A stretch of 56,931 bases of DNA, taken from Knoellia aerolata DSM 18566. Its GTDB lineage: Bacteria; Actinomycetota; Actinomycetes; Actinomycetales; Dermatophilaceae. The DNA lies in contig NZ_AVPL01000021.1 of assembly GCF_000768695.1 (NCBI RefSeq), forward strand, positions 1 to 56,931, written 5' to 3'. Positions 33,680 to 41,974 of the stretch are shown one piece after another. The first letter of the stretch is position 1, and every line of letters starts with the position of its first letter. The notes beneath the pieces are model-generated. The model was not told the DNA's origin. It worked only from the letters and a program-made list of their open reading frames with translations, and made no database searches. The position numbers and the translations under genes were made by a program.

Positions 33680-34319
33680 TGCACCCGCGCCCGCGCCGGA
33701 GCTCCTCGACGAGGGAGTGGTCGAAGAGGCCCCGCAGGACCAGCTCGCCTTCGACGTCGACGACTTCCCCGGAGGCCGCACGAGCGCCATCGAGGCGGTG
33801 CTCATGGTCGTCGACGAGCCGGTCACCGAGCTCGCCCTCGCCTCCGCCCTCGAGATCCCCGTACCCGACGTCGAGGCGGCGCTCGCCGAGCTCGAGGAGG
33901 GGTATGCCGCGCAGCAGCGGGGCTTCACCCTGCGCCACGTCGGCGGTGGCTGGCGCATCTACAGCCGACCCGACTTCGCGCCCGTCGTCGGCAAGTTCAT
34001 CCTCGACGGCCAGCAGGCCAGGCTCACGCAGGCCTCCCTCGAGACCCTCGCGGTCATCGCGTACCGCCAACCCGTGTCACGCTCTCGGGTGGCAGCGGTG
34101 CGCGGCGTCAACGTCGACGGCGTGATCCGCACGCTCCTCTCCCGCGGACTCATCGAGGAGCGGGGCTCGGACGAGGAGTCGACCGCGACCCTCTACGGCA
34201 CCACCCCCCACTTCCTCGAGCGGCTCGGCCTGCAGTCCCTCGATGACCTACCCGCCCTTGCTCCCTACCTTCCGGAGGTCGACGTGCTCGACGAGATCGC
34301 AGAGAGTGGCCGGTCATGA
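33672..34319 (+). CDS. scpB: Segregation and condensation protein ScpB
   Basis: A 215-residue partner of ScpA and SMC, made of two winged-helix domains: AIEAVLMVVDEPVTELALAS to GGGWRIYSRPDF, and LSQASLE-like TQASLETLAVIAYRQPVSRSRVAAVRGVNVDGVIRTLLSRGLI. The acidic N-terminus (40 residues) is variable. ATG lies inside the scpA end; the stop overlaps rluB by 4 bp. Confidence 0.96.
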   Translation: MTDAPAPAPELLDEGVVEEAPQDQLAFDVDDFPGGRTSAIEAVLMVVDEPVTELALASALEIPVPDVEAALAELEEGYAAQQRGFTLRHVGGGWRIYSRPDFAPVVGKFILDGQQARLTQASLETLAVIAYRQPVSRSRVAAVRGVNVDGVIRTLLSRGLIEERGSDEESTATLYGTTPHFLERLGLQSLDDLPALAPYLPEVDVLDEIAESGRS

Positions 34320-35239
34320 CGCCGCCACCCAGCCGACGCGGCGGACCCGCGAAGAAGCCGTCCGGTGGACGCGGCCGGGGCACCACGCCCGGTGGCCGCG
34401 GTGGCCGCGGCGCGGACAGCCCGGCCCGTCGCCCCAGCGGCATCGGCACGACGAAGGCCAGCCAGCCGACGCAGCTGCCCCCGCGGCGTCCCGTCAAGCC
34501 GATCGACGTGCACGACCCCGACGGCATCCGGCTGCAGAAGCTGCTCGCCGCCGCCGGCGTGGGCTCGCGCCGCGTGTGCGAGCAGATGATCGCCGACGGT
34601 CGGGTCGAGGTCGACGGCCAGGTCGTCACCGAGCTCGGAGTCCGGATCAACGCCGAGCAGGTGGTGCACGTCGACGGCGTGCGGGTCACCCTCGACGAGT
34701 CGCGGGTCTACCTCGCCTTCAACAAGCCGCTCAACGTCGTCACGTCGATGAACGACGACCTCGGCCGCATCGACATCGGCGACTACTTCGGTGACCGCAA
34801 GGAGCGGCTCTTCCACGTCGGCCGCCTCGACGCCGACACCGAGGGCCTGCTCCTGCTCACCAACGACGGCGACCTCGCCCACCGGCTGCAGCATCCCAAG
34901 TACGGCGTGCTCAAGACCTACCTCGCCCAGATCCGTGGCCCGGTCCCGCGCGACCTCGGCAAACGGCTGCGTGAGGGGGTCGAGCTCGACGACGGTCCCG
35001 TCGCGGTCGACTCCTTCCGCGTCGTCGACTCACAGCCCGGCAAGGCGATCGTCGAGGTGATCCTCCACGAGGGCCGCAAGCACATCGTGCGCCGGATGCT
35101 CGCCGAGGTCGGCTTCCCGGTCCTCTCCCTCGTGCGCACCCAGGTCGGCCCGATCCGGCTCGGCGACACCAAGCCGGGCAAGTTCCGCCGGCTCACCAAG
35201 AGCGAGGTCGGCGAGCTCTACTCCGCGGCGGGGATGTGA
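34316..35239 (+). CDS. 23S rRNA pseudouridine synthase (RluB/RsuA family)
   Basis: A 307-residue RNA-modifying enzyme. A basic Gly/Arg/Pro tail of about 65 residues precedes an S4 domain (IRLQKLLAAAGVGSRRVCEQ). The catalytic domain has its Asp in GRLDADTEGLLLLTNDG, with HPKYGVLKTYLAQIRG and EGRKHIVRRMLAEVGFPV. It follows scpAB as in many bacteria (Rv1711 position). RsuA (16S) activity is not excluded. Confidence 0.94.
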   Translation: MTPPPSRRGGPAKKPSGGRGRGTTPGGRGGRGADSPARRPSGIGTTKASQPTQLPPRRPVKPIDVHDPDGIRLQKLLAAAGVGSRRVCEQMIADGRVEVDGQVVTELGVRINAEQVVHVDGVRVTLDESRVYLAFNKPLNVVTSMNDDLGRIDIGDYFGDRKERLFHVGRLDADTEGLLLLTNDGDLAHRLQHPKYGVLKTYLAQIRGPVPRDLGKRLREGVELDDGPVAVDSFRVVDSQPGKAIVEVILHEGRKHIVRRMLAEVGFPVLSLVRTQVGPIRLGDTKPGKFRRLTKSEVGELYSAAGM

Positions 35240-36351
35240 CCGACGGGTCGGTGCCTGCCGCCCGCGTCCACGTCATCGGCACCGGTCTCATCGGGACCAG
35301 CCTCGGCCTGGCGCTGACCCGGGCCGGGCGCGTCGTGACGCTCGAGGACATCTCCTCGACCAACGCCGCCCTCGCGCGCGACCTCGGTGCCGGATCCCTG
35401 GCGTATGCCGGTGACGCACCCGCCGCGGCTCGTCCCGACCTCGTCGTGGTCGCCACACCACCCGACGTCACCGCGGCCACCGTCGCGGCGGCGCTGGAGC
35501 GGTGGCCGGACGCGTGCGTCACCGACGTCGCCTCCGTCAAGGGAGCGGTGATCGACGGGCTGCGTTCCCGTGGAGCCGACCTCACCCGCTTCTGCGGCTC
35601 GCACCCCATGGCGGGACGGGAGCGCAGCGGCGCCGTGTCGGGGCGCCACGACCTGTTCCACGGGCGGGCCTGGGTGCTCAGCCCGACGGTCGAGACCTCC
35701 GACGCGGCGGTCGACCTCGTGCGGTCGGTCGCGGCCTCCGTCGGCTCAGCCGTGGTGACCCTCGACCCGACCGAGCACGACGCCGCTGTCGCGTCCGTCT
35801 CGCACGTGCCACAGCTCGTCGCCAGCCTCGTCGCCGCCCGGCTCGAGCACCTCGCCGACTCGTCGGTCGCGCTGGCCGGGCAGGGGCTGCGCGACGTCAC
35901 CCGCATCGCGGCGAGCGACCCGCACCTGTGGACCCAGATCCTGTCCGGCAACGCACACGCGGTCCGCGACGTGCTCGCCCTCCTGGCCGTCGACCTCGAC
36001 GGGGTCATCGGCGCCCTCGACGCCCTCGGCGCGGACACCGACGCCCCGGGCGCGCGCGGCACCCTCGCGCGGGCCATCGCCGCAGGCAACGCCGGCCACG
36101 CGCGGATCCCCGGCAAGCACGGTGCCGCGCCGACGGCATACACCACCGTCCGGGTCCTCATCCCGGACGAGCCGGGGCAGCTGGGGCGCCTCTTCGCCGA
36201 CGTCGGTGCGATCGGCACCAACATCGAGGAGTTCCACCTCGACCACGGTCTCGGTCAGGCGTTCGGGCTCGCGGAGATCGACGTCGTGCCCGGATCCGCC
36301 GCCGCGCTCGCCGACGGGCTCGAGCAGCGTGGGTGGCGGCTGCACGGCTGA
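35236..36351 (+). CDS. tyrA: Prephenate dehydrogenase with C-terminal ACT-like domain
   Basis: A 371-residue tyrosine-pathway enzyme. It has the NAD-binding motif VHVIGTGLIGTSLGLAL, VVATPPDVTA, CGSHPMAGRERSGAVSGRHDLF, and the all-alpha domain HDAAVASVSHVPQL. Residues about 298-371 (TTVRVLIPDEPGQLGRLFADVG) form an ACT domain, suggesting feedback control by an aromatic amino acid. The GTG start overlaps rluB (GTGA). Confidence 0.95.
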   Translation: MTDGSVPAARVHVIGTGLIGTSLGLALTRAGRVVTLEDISSTNAALARDLGAGSLAYAGDAPAAARPDLVVVATPPDVTAATVAAALERWPDACVTDVASVKGAVIDGLRSRGADLTRFCGSHPMAGRERSGAVSGRHDLFHGRAWVLSPTVETSDAAVDLVRSVAASVGSAVVTLDPTEHDAAVASVSHVPQLVASLVAARLEHLADSSVALAGQGLRDVTRIAASDPHLWTQILSGNAHAVRDVLALLAVDLDGVIGALDALGADTDAPGARGTLARAIAAGNAGHARIPGKHGAAPTAYTTVRVLIPDEPGQLGRLFADVGAIGTNIEEFHLDHGLGQAFGLAEIDVVPGSAAALADGLEQRGWRLHG

Positions 36352-36361
36352 CGCCCGGCCC

Positions 36362-36374
36362 TAGGCTGGCCGCC
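36362..36374 (+). promoter_or_regulatory. Leaderless-type -10 box of cmk
   Basis: TAGGCT (36362-36367) ends 7 nt before the cmk ATG, and no Shine-Dalgarno is present, so a leaderless message is likely. Confidence 0.5.
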
Positions 36375-37091
36375 ATGACCCGCGAGACCGAGCCGCTCAC
36401 CATCGCCATCGACGGCCCCTCGGGGTCGGGGAAGTCGAGCGTCTCGAAGGCTGTCGCGGGCCGGCTGGGCATCGGCTACCTCGACACGGGCGCCATGTAC
36501 CGCGCGCTCACGTGGTGGTGCGTGGACCGGGCGATCGACCTCGGCGACCACGCGGCCGTGGCGATCGCCGCCGCCGACCTGCCTCTCGAGCTCTCCGCCG
36601 ACCCCGAGGCGCAGCGCGTCGTGGTCGCCGGCACCGACGTCACCGCCGAGATCCGCTCGACGGCGATCAGCGCCGAGGTCTCGAAGGTCGCCACCAATAC
36701 CGCCGTGCGGCCGATCCTGCAGCAGGCCCAGCGCGACCGCATGGCCGCGATCACGGCGGAGACCGGCGGTGTCGTCGCCGAGGGCCGCGACATCACGACC
36801 GTCGTCGCGCCGGACGCCCTCGTGCGCCTGCTCCTCACGGCGAGCGAGGACGCGCGGCTGCGTCGTCGCTCGGCCGAGGTCCACGGCAGCGCCGACGAGC
36901 ACGCGATCGCGGCGACGCGCGACCAGGTGCTGCGGCGGGACCGCGACGACTCCGCCGTCTCGCAGTTCACGGTCGCGGCCGACGGTGTCGTCACCGTCGA
37001 CACCTCCGACCTCGACTTCGACGAGAGCGTCGAGGCGGTCCTCGCCGTCGTCGCCTCGGTCGCCGGGCACGCCTCCACCGACGCCCCGTGA
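36375..37091 (+). CDS. cmk: Cytidylate kinase
   Basis: A 238-residue NMP kinase (CMP/dCMP to the diphosphate). The P-loop is IAIDGPSGSGKSSVSKAVA, followed by YLDTGAMYRALTWW, AEGRDITTVVAPDA and RLRRRSAEVH. Length fits bacterial Cmk. The stop overlaps the acyltransferase gene by 4 bp (GTGA), and der lies beyond that, the usual cmk-der order. Confidence 0.97.
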   Translation: MTRETEPLTIAIDGPSGSGKSSVSKAVAGRLGIGYLDTGAMYRALTWWCVDRAIDLGDHAAVAIAAADLPLELSADPEAQRVVVAGTDVTAEIRSTAISAEVSKVATNTAVRPILQQAQRDRMAAITAETGGVVAEGRDITTVVAPDALVRLLLTASEDARLRRRSAEVHGSADEHAIAATRDQVLRRDRDDSAVSQFTVAADGVVTVDTSDLDFDESVEAVLAVVASVAGHASTDAP

Positions 37092-37771
37092 CCGCGCAGC
37101 CGCCCGCGGCGTGGCGGGCGACGGCGGGACGCGTGGTGAGCCGAACCCTCGTGCGGTCGCTCTACTCCGCGGAGGTCCACGGCCGCGAGCACGTCCCGGC
37201 CACGGGACCGGTGGTCCTCGCCGCGAACCACACGGGCTACCTCGACGGAGCCGTCGTCCACGGGCTGTCCCCCCGACCCGCCCACTTCCTCGTGCTCGCG
37301 TCGACGTTCGAGCGGGGGATCGGCCCGGTCCTGCGCCACAGCGGACAGATCCCGCTCGTCCAGGGCACGGGCTCCCGCCAGGCCCTGATGGCCGCGCTCG
37401 GCGTGCTGGAGCGCGGGGGAGTGGTGGGGATCTTCCCCGAGGGTGGGCGCGGGCGCGGCGACCTGGCCCGGGTCGAGAAGGGGGTCGCCTGGCTCGCCGT
37501 CCAGGGCGGGGCGCCCGTCGTCCCCGTCGCCTGCCTCGGGACCCGCGCCACCGGGGCCCTGGCCGACTCGTGGCCCCGGCTGCGCAGCCGTCTCGTCGCC
37601 GACTTCGGTGCGCCGGTCGTGCTCGCGGAGGAGGACGGTACACCGGGCCGGGTCCGCCTCGACCGGGCGGCGGAAGAGATCCGCACCGCCCTCGCGGACC
37701 ACGTCACCGCGGCGAGCGCGCGGCACGGCATCGCCCTGCCGACGGACGTCCCGCCCGACCTGTGGGACTGA
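37088..37771 (+). CDS. 1-acyl-sn-glycerol-3-phosphate acyltransferase-like protein (PlsC family)
   Basis: A 227-residue membrane-associated acyltransferase. It has the catalytic H-x4-D in [15 protein letters not shown], the substrate motif [20 protein letters not shown] (FPEG) and [11 protein letters not shown]. Transfer of an acyl group to lysophosphatidic acid is the family role; other acceptors are possible. It is placed between cmk and der, as in many actinobacteria. GTG start overlaps cmk. Confidence 0.92.
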   Translation: MTAQPPAAWRATAGRVVSRTLVRSLYSAEVHGREHVPATGPVVLAANHTGYLDGAVVHGLSPRPAHFLVLASTFERGIGPVLRHSGQIPLVQGTGSRQALMAALGVLERGGVVGIFPEGGRGRGDLARVEKGVAWLAVQGGAPVVPVACLGTRATGALADSWPRLRSRLVADFGAPVVLAEEDGTPGRVRLDRAAEEIRTALADHVTAASARHGIALPTDVPPDLWD

Positions 37772-37802
37772 GCACCACGTCGGCTGGGGGAGAATGGGTG
37801 GT

Positions 37803-39284
37803 ATGAACACCCCCGAGACCGACCAGACCGTGACCGACGACGGGTCGCTGGACGAGTCCGTCACGCATGCGCTGCGCGCGGGCCTGGCCGAGTTCGAGCT
37901 GAGTGACGAGGACTTGGCGCTCGTCGAGCGGGGCGACGACGCGGTCGGTCACGAGGAGCCCGAGGGGCCCCTTCCGGTGGTCGCCGTCGTCGGCCGCCCC
38001 AACGTCGGCAAGTCGACCCTGGTCAACCGCATCATCGGCCGCCGTGAGGCCGTCGTCGAGGACGTTCCCGGTGTCACCCGCGACCGCGTCGCCTACGACG
38101 CCGAGTGGACCGGTACCCGCTTCACCCTCGTGGACACCGGTGGCTGGGCCATCGACGCCAAGGGGATCCACCTCCGGGTCGCCGAGCAGGCCGAGATCGC
38201 CGTCGAGCTCGCGGACGCCGTCCTCTTCGTCGTGGACGCGGTCGTCGGCGCCACCGACGACGACGCCGCCGTGGTCAAGCTGCTCCGCCGCTCCGGCAAG
38301 CCGGTCATCCTCGTCGCCAACAAGGTCGACGACCAGCGGACCGAGGCCGACGCCGCCGCCCTGTGGAACCTCGGACTCGGTCAGCCGTGGCCGGTCTCGG
38401 CGCTCCACGGCCGTGGCAGCGGCGAGGTCCTCGACGCCGTCGTCGACGTCCTGCCCGACGTCTCCGCCGTCGGCGCCTACCGGCCCGGGGGGCCCCGCCG
38501 CGTCGCGCTGCTGGGTCGGCCCAACGTCGGCAAGTCCTCGATGCTCAACAAGCTCGCCGGCAGCGAGCGCGTCGTCGTCGACGAGGTCGCCGGCACGACC
38601 CGTGACCCCGTCGACGAGTTCATCGAGCTCGGCGGCACGACGTGGCGTTTCGTCGACACCGCCGGCATCCGCCGACGGGTCCACCAGACCCGCGGGGCCG
38701 ACTTCTACGCGTCGCTGCGCACCCAGACGGCCCTCGAGAAGGCCGAGGTCGCCGTCGTCCTCGTCGACGCCTCCGTGCCGATCACCGAGCAGGACATCCG
38801 GGTCGTCCAGCAGGTCGTCGACTCCGGGCGAGCCCTGGTCATCGCCTACAACAAGTGGGACCTCACGGACGAGGAGCGTCGCCACTTCCTCGAGCGCGAG
38901 ATCGAGCGCGAGCTCGTCCAGATCCCCTGGGCGCCGCGCGTCAACGTGTCCGCCTCGACCGGTCGCCACATGGACCGCCTCGTGCCGGCGCTCGACACCG
39001 CGCTGGAGTCGTGGGACACCCGCATCCCGACCGGGCGGCTCAACGCCTTCCTCGGCGAGATCGTCGCCGGGCACCCGCACCCCGTCCGCGGCGGCAAGCA
39101 GCCCCGCATCCTCTTCGCGACCCAGGCCTCGACGCGCCCCCCGCGCTTCGTGCTGTTCGCCTCCGGCTTCATCGAGGCGGGCTACCGCCGGTTCGTCGAG
39201 CGCCGGATCCGCGAGGAGTTCGGCTTCGAGGGCACGCCCATCGAGGTGTCGGTCCGGGTGCGCGAGAAGCGCTCTCGTCGCTGA
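37803..39284 (+). CDS. der: Ribosome-assembly GTPase Der (EngA)
   Basis: A 493-residue GTPase of 50S assembly with two G domains. The first has [19 protein letters not shown] and NKVD; the second has [19 protein letters not shown] and NKWD. A C-terminal KH-like domain ([35 protein letters not shown] pattern) closes it. A 58-residue acidic extension precedes domain 1. ATG 37803 has GGGGGAG about 10 nt upstream; ATG 37794 is an alternative. Confidence 0.97.
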   Translation: MNTPETDQTVTDDGSLDESVTHALRAGLAEFELSDEDLALVERGDDAVGHEEPEGPLPVVAVVGRPNVGKSTLVNRIIGRREAVVEDVPGVTRDRVAYDAEWTGTRFTLVDTGGWAIDAKGIHLRVAEQAEIAVELADAVLFVVDAVVGATDDDAAVVKLLRRSGKPVILVANKVDDQRTEADAAALWNLGLGQPWPVSALHGRGSGEVLDAVVDVLPDVSAVGAYRPGGPRRVALLGRPNVGKSSMLNKLAGSERVVVDEVAGTTRDPVDEFIELGGTTWRFVDTAGIRRRVHQTRGADFYASLRTQTALEKAEVAVVLVDASVPITEQDIRVVQQVVDSGRALVIAYNKWDLTDEERRHFLEREIERELVQIPWAPRVNVSASTGRHMDRLVPALDTALESWDTRIPTGRLNAFLGEIVAGHPHPVRGGKQPRILFATQASTRPPRFVLFASGFIEAGYRRFVERRIREEFGFEGTPIEVSVRVREKRSRR

Positions 39285-39298
39285 CCCCGTCGGGCGGT

Positions 39299-40273
39299 TC
39301 AGCCCGCCCAGTCGGCGTCGTCGAGGAGCCGCTGTGCGAACTCGGTGTGCGTCACCAGTGAGGTGAGGTAGCCGCCACGGATCCCCGCGAGGGCCGCCGG
39401 CACCTTGTCGAGGGCGTAGGCGACCCCGATGACCTCCGGGACGCGGCGGAGCTGCGCAGCGCTGATACCGATGATCCGGCGGCTCACGGGGGTCTCGACG
39501 GGCAGGCCCCGCTCGTCGAGGAGCACGCCCGAGAGGTCGGCCCGCACACCGCACTCCCGCACCGCCTGCTGCTCCGGAGCGGTGAGGGCGTCGTGGAGCG
39601 TGGAGCTGGGCGGGTCCCACCCCCCGACACCGACCACGGCCTTGGTGACGGTCGCGAACCGGGCGACCGCCTCCGCGACCGCGGCCTCGCGGTAGAGCCC
39701 CTGGGCCGTCTGCTCGTCCCCGACGACCATGGGCGCGTAGAAGACCGACGCGGGGGCGCCGACGCCCCGGGCGATGCTCCGCACGACGTCGACGGAGCTC
39801 GGTTCGACGTCCGCGCGGGCCAGTGCCCCGGTCAGCTGGACCACGCGAGCCGCGTCGAGGCCCCGGAGGTGGGTCGCCAACGCCAGCACGACGCGGGCCC
39901 AGCCGATCCCGAGGACGTCGTCCGCCGTGGAGATCCGGGTGAGGAGGTGGGCCGCCGCCGCCCCGAGCTCGTCCCGGGTCCGCTCGTCGTCGCCCTGCGG
40001 CACGTGGGCGACGACGGCGTGGGTCAGGCCGAAGCGGTCGCGCAGCCGCCGGCCGAGCTCGAGCTCGAGCGAGCCGACCCCGGCCACGGTGATCCGCACG
40101 AGGCCGCTGCTGCGCGCCAGATCGAGGAGGCGGGCGACCTTGAACCGCGTCACGCCCAGCTCCTCGGCGATCTGCACCTTGGATCGGTCCTCGAGGTAGT
40201 GCATGCGGGCGACGCGGGCTGCCACGACGGCCTCGACCGGGCCGGAGAACGGTGCGTGGGGTGGTGCAGCCAT
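39299..40273 (-). CDS. SorC/DeoR-type sugar-binding transcriptional regulator
   Basis: A 324-residue regulator. The N-terminal helix-turn-helix is KVQIAEELGVTRFKVARLLDLA (residues about 32-53). The rest is a SorC effector domain of the sugar-phosphate isomerase fold (DVLGIGWARVVLALATHL, VVGVGGWDPPSSTLHDALT, SRRIIGISAAQLRRVPEVIGVAYALDKVPAALAGIRGGYLTSLVT pattern). It probably senses a sugar or polyol phosphate and controls the divergent SDR gene. It converges on der with a 14-bp gap. Confidence 0.92.
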   Translation of the reverse strand: MAAPPHAPFSGPVEAVVAARVARMHYLEDRSKVQIAEELGVTRFKVARLLDLARSSGLVRITVAGVGSLELELGRRLRDRFGLTHAVVAHVPQGDDERTRDELGAAAAHLLTRISTADDVLGIGWARVVLALATHLRGLDAARVVQLTGALARADVEPSSVDVVRSIARGVGAPASVFYAPMVVGDEQTAQGLYREAAVAEAVARFATVTKAVVGVGGWDPPSSTLHDALTAPEQQAVRECGVRADLSGVLLDERGLPVETPVSRRIIGISAAQLRRVPEVIGVAYALDKVPAALAGIRGGYLTSLVTHTEFAQRLLDDADWAG

Positions 40274-40415
40274 CGGTCCTCGCTCGTCTCGTGCCGACTC
40301 TTGACACCGAGCGTAACGTTTGAGCGTTCGCGGTGGTGCCGGTGCTCACATGAGCCAGGCGTCCGGGTCGCGGACCGGGCGACCGCCTTCGACCCCCCAC
40401 GGGAAGGACAGTGAC
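40274..40415. promoter_or_regulatory. sorC-SDR divergent control region
   Basis: The 142-bp gap has a perfect -35 box TTGACA (40302-40307) for the SDR direction and a repeated GAGCGT (40310-40315 and 40323-40328, 13 bp apart) around AACGTT. Direct repeats of this kind are typical SorC operators, but assignment is inferred. No clear -10 box stands out. A GGAAGGA Shine-Dalgarno precedes the SDR ATG. Confidence 0.45.
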
Positions 40416-41183
40416 ATGAACGCCATGGACCGCTTCAGCCTCGACGGCCGGGTGGCCGTCGTCACCGGTGGCACCCGAGGGCTCGGGGAGGGGTTCGCCA
40501 CAGCACTGGCCGACGCGGGGGCCTCGGTGATGCTCGTCGGCCGCGACGCCGAGCGCGGCCGCCTCGTCGCCGACGGCATGACCGCACGGGGCCTGGCGGC
40601 CGACTTCACGCGAGCCGACGTCACCGTCCCGGACGACGTGACGCGCACGCTCACGTCGACCCTCGAACGGTTCGGCCGGGTGGACGTCCTCATCAACAAC
40701 GCCGGCGCCTGCGTGCACGCCCCGGCGCTCGAGGTCACCGACGAGGACTGGCGCCACGTCATGGACGTCAACCTCGACGCGGTGTGGCAGTGCGCCCGCA
40801 CGTACGGCCGCCACTTCGTCGGCCAGCGCTCGGGCGTCATCGTCAACATCGGCTCGATGTCCGGTCTCGTCGTCAACCGCCCGCAGTGGCAGCCGGCCTA
40901 CAACGCCTCGAAGGCGGCGGTGCACCACCTGACTCGGAGCCTGGCCGCGGAGTGGGGCCCTTCCGGGGTGCGCGTCAACGCCCTCGCGCCGGGCTACATC
41001 AAGACCGACATGTCTCCCGTGGACGAGCCGCGGTTCCGCCGGTACTGGATCGACGACGCGCCGATGCAGCGGTACGGCTCGGTCGAGGAGCTGGCCCCGG
41101 CCATCGTCTTCCTCGCCAGCGACGCGTCGAGCTTCGTCACCGGCTCCGTCCTCGTCGCGGACGGCGGCTACACCGCGTTCTGA
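40416..41183 (+). CDS. Short-chain dehydrogenase/reductase (SDR)
   Basis: A 255-residue classical SDR. Cofactor motif VTGGTRGLGEG (T-G-x3-G-x-G), NNAG near residue 90, catalytic Ser in GSMSG and Y-N-A-S-K, and the end motif TGSVLVADGGYTAF. Closest look is to polyol or gluconate dehydrogenases of this family. Control by the divergent SorC regulator would fit sugar-alcohol oxidation; the substrate is not readable. No transporter or kinase is linked. Confidence 0.92.
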   Translation: MNAMDRFSLDGRVAVVTGGTRGLGEGFATALADAGASVMLVGRDAERGRLVADGMTARGLAADFTRADVTVPDDVTRTLTSTLERFGRVDVLINNAGACVHAPALEVTDEDWRHVMDVNLDAVWQCARTYGRHFVGQRSGVIVNIGSMSGLVVNRPQWQPAYNASKAAVHHLTRSLAAEWGPSGVRVNALAPGYIKTDMSPVDEPRFRRYWIDDAPMQRYGSVEELAPAIVFLASDASSFVTGSVLVADGGYTAF

Positions 41184-41204
41184 GCCCGCAGGTCGGTCCT
41201 CGGC

Positions 41205-41549
41205 CTACGGACGGTTGACGTACCCGGCAGTGCAGGCCGCGTTCGCAGCCGGAGTGCCGTAGACGAACAGCTCGAGGTGCTCGCCGGGTTGCCCGAGGTG
41301 GACGAGCACGTGCAGCGGATGCATCCGCCCGTCGGTGGGAGCGATGTCCACGTTCGGGTTGTGTTCGAAGACGGACAGCGGCAGCACGACGAGCTCCTCA
41401 CCAGCCCCTTCGGCCAGGACGACGCACATCCCGTTTCCCACCACCTTGGTGTGGGTGTGGTCGGCGGACGCCGAGGGAGACATCGCGACGACGACACCTC
41501 CTGTGGCGACGGCGACGGCTGCTGCTCGAATCGCGTTCCGCACGTACAT
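41205..41549 (-). CDS. Small secreted protein of unknown family
   Basis: A 114-residue exported protein. The signal peptide is clear: MYVRNAIRAAAVAVATGGVV to about ASA at residue 29, giving a mature 85-residue protein that begins DHTHTKVVG. It has two cysteines (GMCVVL and AACTAGY), possibly a disulfide, and several His residues (DHTHT, HPLHVLVH). No known domain is recognised. ATG 41549 is well supported by AGGGGAG 6 nt upstream; the open frame further upstream is not coding. It stands alone. Confidence 0.75.
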   Translation of the reverse strand: MYVRNAIRAAAVAVATGGVVVAMSPSASADHTHTKVVGNGMCVVLAEGAGEELVVLPLSVFEHNPNVDIAPTDGRMHPLHVLVHLGQPGEHLELFVYGTPAANAACTAGYVNRP

Positions 41550-41690
41550 GTGTAGCTCCCCTCCACGGCCGACTTCGGCACTGGCACCCTCGGACGATCG
41601 CAGCGTCTCAGCGAGGCCCGACGGGCACAACCGTCCGATGTGACTACGGCCGAGGAGCCCGTCTGTCCCCGAGCGGTCTCGCGACTGCCC

Positions 41691-41801
41691 CCACCACTGA
41701 TTGCGCATTCCGGTCCCAGGAGCCCGACTTATTGCGCATTCCGGTGGCACCGAGCACCGCTGCGGCTTCCGCGGTCTGACCGGAATGCGCAATAAGTCGG
41801 G
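41691..41801. repeat. Palindromic repeat cluster B (same REP-like family as at 24.1 kb)
   Basis: Three copies of the ~24-bp unit with core TTGCGCATTCCGGT: direct at 41691-41715 and 41723-41746, inverted at 41778-41801. The second and third carry the same ACTTATTG variant and can form a long hairpin (24-bp arms, 31-bp loop). The order direct-direct-inverted is the same as the first three units of cluster A, 17 kb away. The loop contains the inverted repeat ACCGC/GCGGT. Confidence 0.85.
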
Positions 41802-41839
41802 CTGACGCCGGGTCCGCCCCGGCTGAGAGAACTCGGGCC

Positions 41840-41950
41840 GCGGAGGTGGGGGCGGCGGTGCCGTTGGGCGGCGCTGGTGAGGGAGCCGACGCTTGTACCG
41901 AAGGAGCGGGCGCCCCACAGCTGCCTGTAGGGGCCGGGCGGGTCGGGCAT
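41840..41950 (-). pseudogene. Possible remnant of an MFS-type permease N-terminus
   Basis: From ATG 41950 the minus strand reads MPDPPGPYRQLWGARSFGTS and then VGSLTSAA, which resembles the start of drug-efflux MFS proteins (R-x-L-W-x-A-R ... G-x-x-L). It then turns into Arg/Pro-rich sequence and enters repeat cluster B. No Shine-Dalgarno is seen. This may be a gene truncated by the repeat or a chance match. Confidence 0.2.
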
Positions 41951-41974
41951 CGTCGGGCCGTCGGGCCGCACTGC

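Larger units (their letters stand above)
41550..41974. other. 425-bp intergenic region with repeat cluster B and a possible transporter remnant
   Basis: This gap lies between two minus-strand genes. It holds the promoter region of the small secreted protein (41550-41690), repeat cluster B (41691-41801) and, at about 41840-41950 on the minus strand, a short frame that reads like the beginning of a permease. No intact gene is seen. Confidence 0.6.

Noticed and set aside
37704-40928. 1,074-codon minus-strand frame opposite der and spanning sorC
   Set aside because: Runs through two genes in another frame; no domain, only GC-driven openness.
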